Below, one piece after another: positions 40,181 to 51,300 of a DNA stretch of 64,000 nt. This stretch comes from Cytophagales bacterium (lineage in GTDB: Bacteria; Bacteroidota; Bacteroidia; Cytophagales; Cyclobacteriaceae). The notes below the pieces were generated by a model. That model worked only from the letters and a program-made list of their open reading frames with translations, made no database searches and was not told where the DNA came from. Positions within the stretch are counted from its first letter, which is position 1. Each line of letters opens with the position of its first letter. The stretch lies in the NCBI GenBank assembly GCA_025359125.1, contig JANYHI010000068.1, positions 124,001 to 188,000 of the forward strand. The letters run 5' to 3'. The position numbers were made by a program, and so were the translations under genes.

Positions 40181-40251
40181 TTGGGAAACAAGTTGCCGGT
40201 TAGCAGTTGCCGGTGAATGGGAAACCAAAACCAAAACTGGGAATCTTACAT

Positions 40252-41073
40252 ATGTCAGTACATAAAAAAATCGAATTGAAGCGCGTGACTACCCATCAAC
40301 TTCAGGAGATGAAGAAGAAGGGTGAAAAAATTGCCATGCTTACCGCTTACGATTATAGCATGGCAAAGCTTATTGACGGAGCAGGAGTAGACATTATTTT
40401 GGTAGGCGACTCCGCCTCAAACGTTATGGCCGGTAACGAAACTACTTTGCCTATTACACTTGATCAAATGATCTACCATGCCAGTTCGGTAATTAAAGCT
40501 GTGAAGAGAGCGCTAGTAGTGGTTGATATTCCGTTTGGATATTATCAAGGAAGCTCCGGAGAAGCATTGCGGTCGTCCATTCGCATCATGAAAGAATCGG
40601 GAGCCCATGCGGTAAAAATTGAAGGGGGCAGTGAAGTAAAAGATTCTGTTCTTAGAATTCTGAGTGCGGGCGTGCCTGTGATGGGCCATTTAGGATTGAC
40701 ACCACAATCAATTTATAAATTTGGAACTTACACGGTAAGAGCACGCGAAGAAGCGGAGGCAAATAAATTAGTAGAAGATGCCTTGCTGTTACAAGAGTGC
40801 GGCTGCTTTGGTATTGTACTGGAAAAAATTCCTGCTGAGTTAGCGAAGAAAGTAGCATCTCAATTAGAAATTCCAGTAATCGGTATTGGTGCGGGGCCAG
40901 ATGTAGACGGCCAAGTATTAGTAATGCAAGACATGCTTGGGATTACCACAGAGTTTAAACCTCGTTTTCTGCGTAGGTATGCCGATTTAAGCACTGTTAT
41001 CACCAAGGCAGTGAATAAATATGTGGAAGATGTAAAGGCAAAGGAATTTCCCAACCAAGAAGAGAAGTATTGA
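40252..41073 (+). CDS. panB: 3-methyl-2-oxobutanoate hydroxymethyltransferase
   Basis: [62 protein letters not shown] 40252 preferred over TTG 40207. Confidence 0.97.
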   Translation: MSVHKKIELKRVTTHQLQEMKKKGEKIAMLTAYDYSMAKLIDGAGVDIILVGDSASNVMAGNETTLPITLDQMIYHASSVIKAVKRALVVVDIPFGYYQGSSGEALRSSIRIMKESGAHAVKIEGGSEVKDSVLRILSAGVPVMGHLGLTPQSIYKFGTYTVRAREEAEANKLVEDALLLQECGCFGIVLEKIPAELAKKVASQLEIPVIGIGAGPDVDGQVLVMQDMLGITTEFKPRFLRRYADLSTVITKAVNKYVEDVKAKEFPNQEEKY

Positions 41074-41076
41074 CTC

Positions 41077-41454
41077 ATGGATATCGAAAAGCAAATTGAA
41101 TACTGGAAAGAAGGTGCCATTTCTGATTTAGAGTCAGTTGAAATATTGATTCAAAATAAAAAAATACTTAACGGCTTATTCTTTTGTCATCTTGTTTTAG
41201 AAAAGTCGTTGAAAGCTCATTATGTGAAAGTCTTTGAACAGATACCCCCTCGCACTCATAATTTAATTTGGCTCTGTGATCAAATTAAAATAAAAATCGA
41301 GGTTGCTGATAAAGAGTTTTTGGGCATTTTATCCAAGTATCAATTGGAAGGTAGATATCCAGGGTATGATCCTATCTTACCTAGTCACGAAAAAATTTTG
41401 CTATATTTAGAATCGACTAGAAAAATCACTACGTGGCTGATCAATCAATTGTAG
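41077..41454 (+). CDS. HEPN domain protein (putative toxin of HEPN/MNT module)
   Basis: LVLEKSLKAHYVKVFEQIPPRTHNLIWLCDQI is the HEPN (PF05168-type) core. Confidence 0.85.
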   Translation: MDIEKQIEYWKEGAISDLESVEILIQNKKILNGLFFCHLVLEKSLKAHYVKVFEQIPPRTHNLIWLCDQIKIKIEVADKEFLGILSKYQLEGRYPGYDPILPSHEKILLYLESTRKITTWLINQL

Positions 41455-41753
41455 ACAAGGTAAAGCAATATGTTTTGCTTTTAAGAAAAAATGGTGTTGA
41501 TGTCGCCAAAACATATCTATATGGAAGTTTTGTTACTGGTAAAATGCACAAAGACAGTGACATTGATGTGCTCATTGTTTCAAAACAATTTGATGAAGAA
41601 AATGACCAATTAGCAGGAAAAGCCTGGAGACTAGTATCGCAAATTGACAGCAGGATAGAGCCATTTGTCATTGGATTAAATCGCTTTATGACAGATGATA
41701 TTTCTCCCCTTCTCCATAGCATTAGAAATGAAGGTGAAGAAATTATCGTTTAG
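41433..41753 (+). CDS. Minimal nucleotidyltransferase (MNT; putative antitoxin partner of HEPN)
   Basis: TYLYGSFVTGKMHKDSDIDVLIVS: GS(x)nDxD motif. Overlaps the HEPN gene by 22 nt. Confidence 0.87.
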   Translation: MADQSIVDKVKQYVLLLRKNGVDVAKTYLYGSFVTGKMHKDSDIDVLIVSKQFDEENDQLAGKAWRLVSQIDSRIEPFVIGLNRFMTDDISPLLHSIRNEGEEIIV

Positions 41754-41828
41754 CTCAATTTCGACAGCTATTTTTTCTAATTTTAAGTCAGTTTACCCAT
41801 TTAAAATTCATACGTTAAATATTAAGCA

Positions 41829-43055
41829 ATGAGCGATCAGAAAATCACCATTCACAACGGAAAATTAACAGTGCCAGATAGTCCTACTATTCCTTTTATT
41901 GAAGGCGATGGAACAGGTGTAGATATTTGGCCAGCATCTAAACTTGTTTTTGATGCAGCTGTAGAAAAAGCCTATAAAGGCAAACGTAAAATTAACTGGA
42001 AAGAAGTATTGGCAGGAGAGAAGGCTTTCAACAAAACCGGAAACTGGATGCCAGAAGAAACCTTAACTGCTTTTAGAGAATATTTAGTAGGCATTAAAGG
42101 CCCCTTAACGACACCTGTTGGCGGAGGCATTCGTTCGTTAAATGTTGCGCTTCGTCAAGATTTAGATTTGTATGCGTGTGTTCGCCCGGTGCGTTGGTTT
42201 AAGGGAGTTCCTTCTCCTGTAAAAGAGCCACACAAAACAGATATGGTTATCTTCCGCGAGAATACTGAAGATATTTATGCAGGTATCGAATTTCAGGAAG
42301 GCTCAGAAGACAATAAAAAATTCTTAAACTTTTTTAAAGAAACGTTCCCTAAGCAATACAAGAAAATTCGTTTTCCGGAAACTTCTGGTATTGGTATCAA
42401 ACCAGTTTCAAAAGAAGGAACAGAGCGCTTGGTACGTGCAGCCATTAAATTTGCTATCGAGCAAAAGAAGCCTAATGTTACGCTCGTACACAAAGGCAAC
42501 ATCATGAAATTTACCGAAGGCGGTTTCCGCGATTGGGGATATGCCTTAGCTAAAAATGAATTTGGCGCGGTTGAAATTGATGGAGGGCCATGGATGGAAA
42601 TCAACCACAACGGTCATAAAATTGTGGTGAAGGATTCTATTGCTGATGCTTTTCTTCAGCAAATACTTTTGCGCCCCGATGAATATTCAGTAGTAGCCAC
42701 CTTAAACCTTAATGGAGATTATATTTCTGATGCGCTTGCAGCCATTGTAGGCGGCATTGGAATTGCCCCAGGCGGAAACATAAACTACATTACAGGCTTT
42801 GCAATCTTTGAAGCAACACACGGCACAGCGCCAAAATATGCGGGGCAGGATAAAGTAAATCCAGGATCAGTAATTCTTTCGGGTGTGATGATGCTTGAAT
42901 ATATGGGCTGGCAAGAGGCTGCTGATTTAATTATTAAAGGATTAGATGGAGCCATTTCTTCTAAGAAAGTAACCTACGATTTCCACCGCCAAATGGAAGG
43001 AGCTACACTTTTAAAGTGTTCTGAATTTGGTAAGGAGATTGTGAAGAATATGTAA
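41829..43055 (+). CDS. icd: NADP-dependent isocitrate dehydrogenase
   Basis: [81 protein letters not shown]. Confidence 0.96.
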   Translation: MSDQKITIHNGKLTVPDSPTIPFIEGDGTGVDIWPASKLVFDAAVEKAYKGKRKINWKEVLAGEKAFNKTGNWMPEETLTAFREYLVGIKGPLTTPVGGGIRSLNVALRQDLDLYACVRPVRWFKGVPSPVKEPHKTDMVIFRENTEDIYAGIEFQEGSEDNKKFLNFFKETFPKQYKKIRFPETSGIGIKPVSKEGTERLVRAAIKFAIEQKKPNVTLVHKGNIMKFTEGGFRDWGYALAKNEFGAVEIDGGPWMEINHNGHKIVVKDSIADAFLQQILLRPDEYSVVATLNLNGDYISDALAAIVGGIGIAPGGNINYITGFAIFEATHGTAPKYAGQDKVNPGSVILSGVMMLEYMGWQEAADLIIKGLDGAISSKKVTYDFHRQMEGATLLKCSEFGKEIVKNM

Positions 43056-43077
43056 AACCAGCTTAATATTTTTTATG

Positions 43078-43109
43078 AAGAGCCTGAGGAAATAAACCTC
43101 AGGCTTTTT
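43078..43109. terminator. Bidirectional Rho-independent terminator between icd and the OmpA/PD40 gene
   Basis: AGCCTGAGG-AAATAAA-CCTCAGGCT-TTTTCTTT between two convergent stop codons. Confidence 0.85.
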
Positions 43110-43120
43110 CTTTATAATGA

Positions 43121-45169
43121 TTATTTTTTCGTGATTTTAAATTCCACTCTCCGATTCATCTTCTTGTGTTCTTCTGTATCGTTTTTTTCGCGAGGCTGCG
43201 AAGCTCCATAGCCACGCCCCACTATTCTTTTGCCAGCAATCTCTTGTTTCTCTAGATATTTCTTTACGGCTTCTACGCGGTCTTGTGAAAGTTTCATTAA
43301 AGAAGTAGCGGTTCCAACATTATCGGTATGGCCCGCCAATTCAATATGAATGTTAGGATTTTCTTTTAATATCGTGGCCAGCCGATCTAATTCAGGGAAT
43401 GATTCGGCTCTCAGAATTGGCTTGCCTTGCTCAAAGAAAATATTGTTAAGTTGTAAAGTTTCTCCAATTTCAATAGGAATCAAGTATAAATCTTTTTGTA
43501 CTTCTGTGTATTCATGAATCATTCCAAACTCCAAGTTTTCATTTACAGATAAATATCCTTTTGCCGCAGCATGAAGACCATAGTTTGCTCCCGATTGTAA
43601 CACCACACGGAACTCTCCCGTGGTGGGATTGGAGTTTGCTTCAGCTACTTCTTTACCACTTCCAAGATCATCCAACAAAACTTCTGCGGATACGGGTTTT
43701 TTAGTTTTGGCGTTAAGTGTCTTTCCTAATAGTAAAGCAACAGGCTCTGGTTTAGCTTGTGTGGGTAGGCGAAGGCGAAGGATATCTGCTTTGCCCAATG
43801 AATTTTCGCTGCTGACAATATAAGCGTAGTCACCCGAGGCCGGCAAGGTATAGTATGCATCAAATTGCGATGTGTTTATTTGTGGCCCTAAGTTTAGCGG
43901 TTCAGTCCATTTGTCCCAACCCTTGCCTAAACGCTTTGCCATAAAAATATCATGATTGCCAAAACCAGGTCTTCCATCTGTAGAAAAATACAACGTTCTA
44001 CCATCAGCACTTAAAAACGGACTTACCTCACTAGCGGCTGTATTAATGGAAGGACCCAAATTTATGGCTTCGCCCCACGTTCCATTTCTATCTTGCAACG
44101 AAATGTAAATATCCTTTTCATCAATTTTTTCATTATAGTAAAGGTTACTCTTATTCTTTATTGCAAACAATAGAGCCTTGCCATCGGATGAGAGCTGAGA
44201 CTCTTGGTGAGTGGCTTCGTTGGTATAACTCAATCCTAAATCGATCATTTCAGACCATCCTGTTTCAGTACGATTTCTGGTAACAAATTTATCTGATCGA
44301 GGAAATAGTATACTATTATTGTCGGCACTTACAGAGGCCATGTTATCTACCTTTTCTGAATTGATTGGCCTGCCGGGGTTGACAGCGGTGTTCCATTTAC
44401 CATCACTATAAGTTGAGATCCAAATATCTTCACCATCTTCCACTCCGCCTGTATTGTATTCATATTTTTGGCGCGTGAAATATAGCGTTTGTCCATCAGC
44501 AGAAATTTTTGGAGAGAGGTCGTCTGCGGTTGTATTAATCGCTGCTCCCAAATTCTCTTTCACCAATCCGTTAGGCATGTTATCAATCAACTTAATTTTA
44601 TTCTCTTGAATAAAATCAATATAGTTTACCTCCAGCACCATGTTGGTGTAGTTTAAAAATCCGGCTACAAATCCAGCATCAATAAGTTTTTTTGATTCTA
44701 TTAATTCTCCGTTAAGTAAACATTTTACGATTCCATCTTTTCGTTCCACACGTAAAATATTTGCTTCGCCAAGCGGTTTTATTTTTGCAATTTGAACCCA
44801 CTGCCCGGTTCCTTTTGTGGCAAAAATATAATACCCATTAGTGGTGATAATAAATTCATTATAGCTGTCGCCATTTTTGCCCCAATAAAACCCGAACCCA
44901 TTATTTATAGATCCACTTTGTTGAACAATCGATGCTTCCAAGATAAAATCTTTGCGTACATCGAAAAATGTTGGCATTTGAGTAAACTTACCCTTCGATT
45001 CATTGAAGGTAGTAAGAATGTATTTTGACGATTCAATCTTTCTGTCGCAATCTGCATCGGTTTCCATTGACCATCGGTTGCTATTATCGTCAAAGGTTTC
45101 ATGAAATTGAGCTAGTGTTATAAAAGGAAAGGAAATGGACCAGAAGACTAGAATGAAGAGTTTACGCAT
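43121..45169 (-). CDS. OmpA family protein with PD40 (WD40-like) beta-propeller
   Basis: Signal peptide MRKLFILVFWSISFPFITLAQ (start revised from 45403); PD40 repeats (SPFLSADGRTLYFSTDGRPGFGNHDIF); OmpA C-term (HIELAGHTDNVGTATSLMKLSQDRVEAVKKYL). Confidence 0.9.
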   Translation of the reverse strand: MRKLFILVFWSISFPFITLAQFHETFDDNSNRWSMETDADCDRKIESSKYILTTFNESKGKFTQMPTFFDVRKDFILEASIVQQSGSINNGFGFYWGKNGDSYNEFIITTNGYYIFATKGTGQWVQIAKIKPLGEANILRVERKDGIVKCLLNGELIESKKLIDAGFVAGFLNYTNMVLEVNYIDFIQENKIKLIDNMPNGLVKENLGAAINTTADDLSPKISADGQTLYFTRQKYEYNTGGVEDGEDIWISTYSDGKWNTAVNPGRPINSEKVDNMASVSADNNSILFPRSDKFVTRNRTETGWSEMIDLGLSYTNEATHQESQLSSDGKALLFAIKNKSNLYYNEKIDEKDIYISLQDRNGTWGEAINLGPSINTAASEVSPFLSADGRTLYFSTDGRPGFGNHDIFMAKRLGKGWDKWTEPLNLGPQINTSQFDAYYTLPASGDYAYIVSSENSLGKADILRLRLPTQAKPEPVALLLGKTLNAKTKKPVSAEVLLDDLGSGKEVAEANSNPTTGEFRVVLQSGANYGLHAAAKGYLSVNENLEFGMIHEYTEVQKDLYLIPIEIGETLQLNNIFFEQGKPILRAESFPELDRLATILKENPNIHIELAGHTDNVGTATSLMKLSQDRVEAVKKYLEKQEIAGKRIVGRGYGASQPREKNDTEEHKKMNRRVEFKITKK

Positions 45170-45244
45170 ATTGAAAGTGTAAATTTTGTGGAAAGGTTGA
45201 CAAATGAACTGGAAAACAAAATAACTCTTTTCTATGATTTTTTT

Positions 45245-45262
45245 ATCCGTAGCAGTACGGAT
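45245..45262. promoter_or_regulatory. Inverted repeat ATCCGTA-GCAG-TACGGAT in the divergent promoter region
   Basis: Perfect 7-bp arms between the OmpA/PD40 start (45169) and the MORN-TPR-CHAT start (45334). Confidence 0.45.
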
Positions 45263-45293
45263 ATTAATTACAGTATTTATGGTATTATTTTCT

Positions 45294-45310
45294 ATGCAGG
45301 AATACTGCAT
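45294..45310. promoter_or_regulatory. Inverted repeat ATGCAG-GAATA-CTGCAT upstream of the MORN-TPR-CHAT gene
   Basis: Perfect 6-bp arms, 24 nt before the ATG. Confidence 0.4.
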
Positions 45311-45333
45311 CTTGCAAATCCTTATCATCGTAC

Positions 45334-48300
45334 ATGAAAAAAATATTGCTGCTGTTTCTTTTTGGGATTTTTCTCTCTGAAACCTTTGCTCAGCAGTTTC
45401 CAATTTCGCCTAACGCCTATGATGCAAAGGGCAAACGCACTGGGCATTGGACTGTGCTGTATGATAGCTCTTGGCATGAAACCAAAAATCAAGACTCAGC
45501 TTTTCATTATCGCCTCGTAAGGTTTGAAGCTGACAAACCAGTTGGCAAAGTGCGCGACTTCTTTCGAAATGGTACCAAGCAATGGGATGGATACCTTCTT
45601 TCCGTTAACCCCGATGTACAAGATGGAGTGGTCAATTACTATTTTGAAAATGGCGCTATAAATTATAGTTACACAGCTAAAGATGGGTACAAAAACGGAT
45701 TTTACAAACAGTATTATTCCAACGGAAAATTACAAACAGCGGGAACTATTGAAAACGATAGCGCTGAGGGAAAATGGATTTCGTACTCGGAAGAAGGTGT
45801 AAAACTGACTGAACTAGAGTATAAAAAAAACCAAGTGAATGGTAAGTTGATAGTTTTTTTTCCATCAGGGAAAATTCAGAAAAGAGGATATAAAATTTTA
45901 AATAAAACGAATGGGTGGTGGGATGAATATTATGAAAGCGGCCAATTAAAAAGTCATGAGTTTTTTAAAGACGGACTGTACCATGGCTCCGCTGAAACCT
46001 ATTTTGAAAATGGGCAACAGGAAAGTAAAGGTCAGTATGCAAATGACTTTAAAACAGGAGCGTGGATTTATTACCATAGCAATGGAAAAATAGATCGATT
46101 TGGAGAGTATGACAAGGAGGGTAATCGTACCGGTATTTGGAAATCTTACTATGCTAATGGAAATCCCAACACGGTGGTAGAAAGAAAAAACGAAAAGCTC
46201 AATGGCTCTTATGAAGATTACTATCAAAGCGGAAAATTAAAAATAAAAAGCACTTGCGTTAATGATACCTGGCATGGTTTGCTGGAAGAGTATTTTGAGA
46301 ACGGTCAACTACAGAGGCGTGGCAAGTATGATATGGATAGTTTGGAAGGAGAATGGATTGCTTACTATGAAGAGGGGCATACCCAATATACAGGAACATA
46401 TTCTAACCATAAGAAGAATGGACTTTTCAAATATTATCGTGTAGATGGATCTCTGGAAACTGAAGAGAATTTGAAAATGAAAGTGCTGGAGGGTGCTGTC
46501 ATAAATTATTATGCTAATGGAAATATATCAGAACGAAAATATTTTAAGGCTAACAAGTTGGATGGATTATTGGAGACATTCTATGAGAGTGGAGCAAAAA
46601 AATGTGCAGGTAGTTATAAAGAAGGAGCCCGTGTGGGCGATTGGTATTGGTATTTTGAAAATGGAAAGATTGAATCAAGAGAGCCTTACGTAAATGGAAT
46701 TATGCAAGGATTAGTAGAGCGCTACTACGTTACAGGGGCGAAGAAAACAGAAGCACTCGCCAAAGATGATTGGGAAGAGGGATTAAGAAAACTCTACTAC
46801 GCTTCGGGTAAATTAAAAGGCATTGGCAATATGCATAAGCATGAGCGACATGGCCATTGGGTATTTTATGATTCACTCACGGGTGTGAAAGAATCTGAAG
46901 GTGAATACGTAAATGGAAAATCAGATGGTAAATGGAATTTCTATTTAGATAAACTGCCGGTGGCATATTTTATTAATGGTAAACAAGAGACCTTTTACAA
47001 TATAAAAGACAGCCTAAAAATTTTATTAGATAAAGGCTTAATAGAAGCAGCTCATAAAACCATTGAATGGATGGATAAGGTTCGTAGACGCGATTTTAAA
47101 AATGCAAAATACGAGAAGGCCATGATGCTGTATTGGAGAGGTTTTCTTGCTGATGTAGAAAAAAAATATTCTCTCGCTCTTAAATATGACAATGCGTTTT
47201 TAAAGGAAATAATTAAAATTAAAGGAGATACCTCTGTTGAATATAGAAACGGAACTAACAACAAGGCACTATTACTAAGCGACATGGGAAGGGGGGAAGA
47301 AGCTATCCAAATACTTAAAGATCAGGCAGCTCTTTACATTAAGCACCCAGTTGAAAGTTCGGGAGATGTTGTCTCTTTCGAAAATGTTGCATTCGTTTAT
47401 AATCAGAATAAAAAATATACAGAAGAGATTACTTACCTGAATGATATTTTGGCCAAGAGAAAAGAAATGCGAAGAACCAATTTACATTTTACCATGCAAT
47501 TGCTAACCACGCTTGGTCAAACATACACTGAAGACCTGAACGATTCTGAGAATGGAAAGGCCACCTTCAACTCTATTATAAAGTTAGGGGATTCCCTCTC
47601 AGTTACTGACGATGAGTATTATGGAAATGCACTTTATAGAATGGGCGTTCTTTACCAAAGTAGTTACAAGTATGATTTAGCGCGACAATATTTTAAAAAA
47701 GCAGTGAAGGTTTTAAGAAATCATCTCATCGATGTGCCCGCTTATTGCATGAGAGCATTTACCGCCTTAGGCAATAACTACATATATTTTAATCAACAAG
47801 ACAGCGCTATTTTTATTTTTGATGAAATGCAGCAGTTGATAAATAAAATTGAATGGCAGAATACAATTTGGCAGGGAAAGATTTTGCAGGCGAGAGGAGA
47901 GATTTATTTTAACCAATACGAAACAAATAAGGCAGTCGAAGCATGGTTGATGGCAAAGCAAATGCTGGAAAAGTTGAACAGCAATCAATCAATAGATTAT
48001 GCTGAAATATTACAGTCTTTAAGTGTTGCGCTTCCCGATCAGGATATTACCCGAACACCTCAGGCTATTGAATATTTAGAACAGGCAATTGCGTTGGTAA
48101 AGAAGCTGAAAGGCAACTCTACCAAGTACAGAATATACAATACTGCTTTAGCGCGGCTTTATAACAACTCAGGTAATTTTTCAAAAACAGAAGAAATTCT
48201 TAAAGCTAATATGTCAGCAATTAATGAAGCCGAAGGGAAGACTTCAAAATTTGCCGAATGCGAAATTCTATATACGAAAAATGAATATGATCTGGGGCAT

Positions 48301-51300
48301 TACACCAATGCAATTGATCATGCTTTAAATGCGTTTGCTATTATGGAGCCGATTAAGAAAGAGGATCCTGAACTTTATATCGATGCACTATCTTGGTTAA
48401 GTTCAATCTATGATAATCTTAACGATGAAGTGAAAGCCGAAAGCTATTCACGTCAGGCACTGAGTGCGGCACGTGAATTGATTGGACCAGAGTCCATCAT
48501 TGTAATTAATCGATTACAAGATCTTGCCAGGGTGCTTAGAGATAAAAGCTTTTATAGCGAGGCAGAGAAAGTTTACAAAGAAGCAGAAGCGCTAGTTAAG
48601 AAAACAGTAGGCGAAAATAATATTAAGTACGGTTACCTAATAAGCTCTCAAGCAGGCATGCATCGAGAGAAGGGAGATTATAAAAAAGCTCTTAGGGAAT
48701 ATCTGAGATACAAACCAATTGTTTTGAAAATCATGGGCGAAGAATCGCCCACCTACATCACCTTGTTAACTAATCTGGCTATTACCTACGAAGGGTTGGG
48801 GAACTTGACTGAAGCCGAAAAATTACACTTGCAGTCTTTAAATCTGGCGTATAAAATTTATGAAAATAAAAATTCTGAGTGTGCTTGGAAAATGAAAAAC
48901 CTGGCGGATTTCTATTCGCAAAAGGGAGATTATCCAAAAGCCGAAAAATATTTATCAGATGCTGTGCAAATACAGCGCGCGATTTATGGAAAAAATAATA
49001 CTGAATATGCAAACTTCTTAAGACACCTTGCGGCAGTTAAGTCAAACCTGGAAAAATTTAAAGAAGCAGAATCTCTGCTAACAACAGCTATTACTATTAA
49101 TAAGAAAAACATGAATGACCGCTTTGGAAGTTATGTTGCGTCTGTTGAAGAGCTGCAAACATTTTATTCATCTTTTGGTAGATTTCAAGATGCTGTTGAT
49201 GTCTTAAATGAAATTTTGCCATTGATAGCCACTAAATTAGGTGTAGATACACGGTATGCTAACGACCTCTCGCACAAGGCGAATGCATTTTTAGGGCTAG
49301 AAAAATATGATTCGGCAAGAATTTTTATTACTCAGGCGCTTTCTATTTTAGAAGATAAACTAGCACCCACCCATTGGAGTGTATTAGAAGCTCATACTAT
49401 TTTAGGAATTATAGAGTTGAAGCAAAAAAATGTGACGGAAGCCGAAAAACATTTTAGGTTTTGTATCGAACAAAACAAGTTAATAAGTCAGGAGAATACA
49501 TCATCTTATATAAATTCACTAAATAATCTTGGAGCAACATTAATTCAAAAAGGAGAATTGATAGAAGCGCAAGAAATATTAAATCAAAGCCTGGCAATTA
49601 ATTTGAAATTGAAAGATGCCGAAGTAGCTGACTATACTTATTTGCAACTAGCCAAGTTGAATAACATTTTAAACAAACTGGATGTGGCCCAAGGCTATTA
49701 CCGCCAAGCTATGGAAAATAGAAAGGCAGCCATTTTTCGTAATTTTTATTTTCTTAGCGATCATGAGAAGGCATTATTCTGGAAAGCCAATCGCACGTTT
49801 GTAGATTATTTTCAATCTTTTGCTTTGCAGCGAATGAAATCCAATCCTGCAATAGTAAATGATTTGTACAACTTGCAGTTGAGTACGAAAGGCATTCTGC
49901 TAAGCACCTCTAACAAAATCAAAAAAAGAATTTTAAGTAGTGGAGATTTCTCGATGATCAACCATTATTATGCATGGCTCAATCAACGCGATCAGTTGGC
50001 ACAACTTTATTCATTGCCAAAAGAAGCGTTGAAACTCAAGAAAACTAAACTGGATTCGCTGGAAGTATTAGCAAAGGCTAGTGAAAAGGAGTTGAATATT
50101 ACGTCTGAAGATTTGGAAAAAGATAAAGGCAAAGAAACTACTTGGCGAGAGGTGCAAAAGGCATTGGCAACAAATGAAGCAGCTATTGAAGTAGTCCGGA
50201 TTAAACACCACACTACTCGTCCAACAGATAGTACTCTTTATGCAATAATGATTTTAACAACGGAAATGAAAAATGGACCGCAGGCAGTTGTATTGCCTAA
50301 CGGAAAATTATTGGAGGGCCGCGCCTTAAGGTTTTATAAAAATGCCATCGCAACGCAACTAAGCGATTCGCTTTCATATAGAAATTATTGGGCTGCCATA
50401 GAGCCATTTGTAAGAAATAAAACAAGACTGTATTTAAGCTTAGATGGCGCTTATAATTCTATTAACATAAATACTTTGATGGCTCCAGATGGAAAATTTC
50501 TGGTCGATTCTAAGAATATTTCAATCGTAGCAAACTCAAAAGACATTATCTACCTAAAGCGAAACGCTCAGATTTTTACCAAGTCTAACGCGAGCCTAAT
50601 TGGTTTCCCTAAATATTTTATTGGCAAAGAGCGATTGAAGTCCAGAGGCAAACAACGCAATTTTGATTTTGATAAATTATCCGATCAAGACAATACCGGT
50701 ATTGCCGAACTGCCGGGCACCCTGGCGGAGATGGAAAAAGTAAATGACATTCTTTCGTCACATCAATGGCAGGTAACCACCTTTGCTAACGAAGAAGCAA
50801 CCGAAGAAGCAATCAAAGAAATCCGTCAGCCCGGTTTGCTACACATTGCCACTCATGGTTTTTTTACTGACGAAAAAGATAATACAAACAGTAGCGATCC
50901 AATGTTGCGAGCCGGATTACTATTTACAGGTGCGGCTAACTATTTTCAAGATAAAATAAATATTGGTGCTGATAATGGTGTGCTAACAGCCTATGAAGCC
51001 GCTAACCTTAACTTAGATAATACCGAGTTAGTGATATTAAGTGCATGCGAAACCGGTAAAGGCGAAGTGCAAAATGGCGAAGGTGTATATGGATTGCAGC
51101 GTGCCTTTCAAACAGCGGGGGCAAAATCTATTTTAATGAGTTTATGGAAAGTAGATGATACGGCTACACAAGAATTGATGACACTCTTCTACGAAAACTG
51201 GACTTCGGGAAAAACAAAGACTGATGCTTTTAAAGCGGCACAACTTTCACTAAAGAAAAAATATTTGAGCCCTTATTATTGGGGAGCCTTTGTGATGATG

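Noticed and set aside
45170-45403. N-terminal extension of the OmpA/PD40 ORF (METAEQRFQREKSQ...)
   Set aside because: Overlaps the divergent gene and precedes a clear signal peptide at MRKLFILVFW; annotation artefact.
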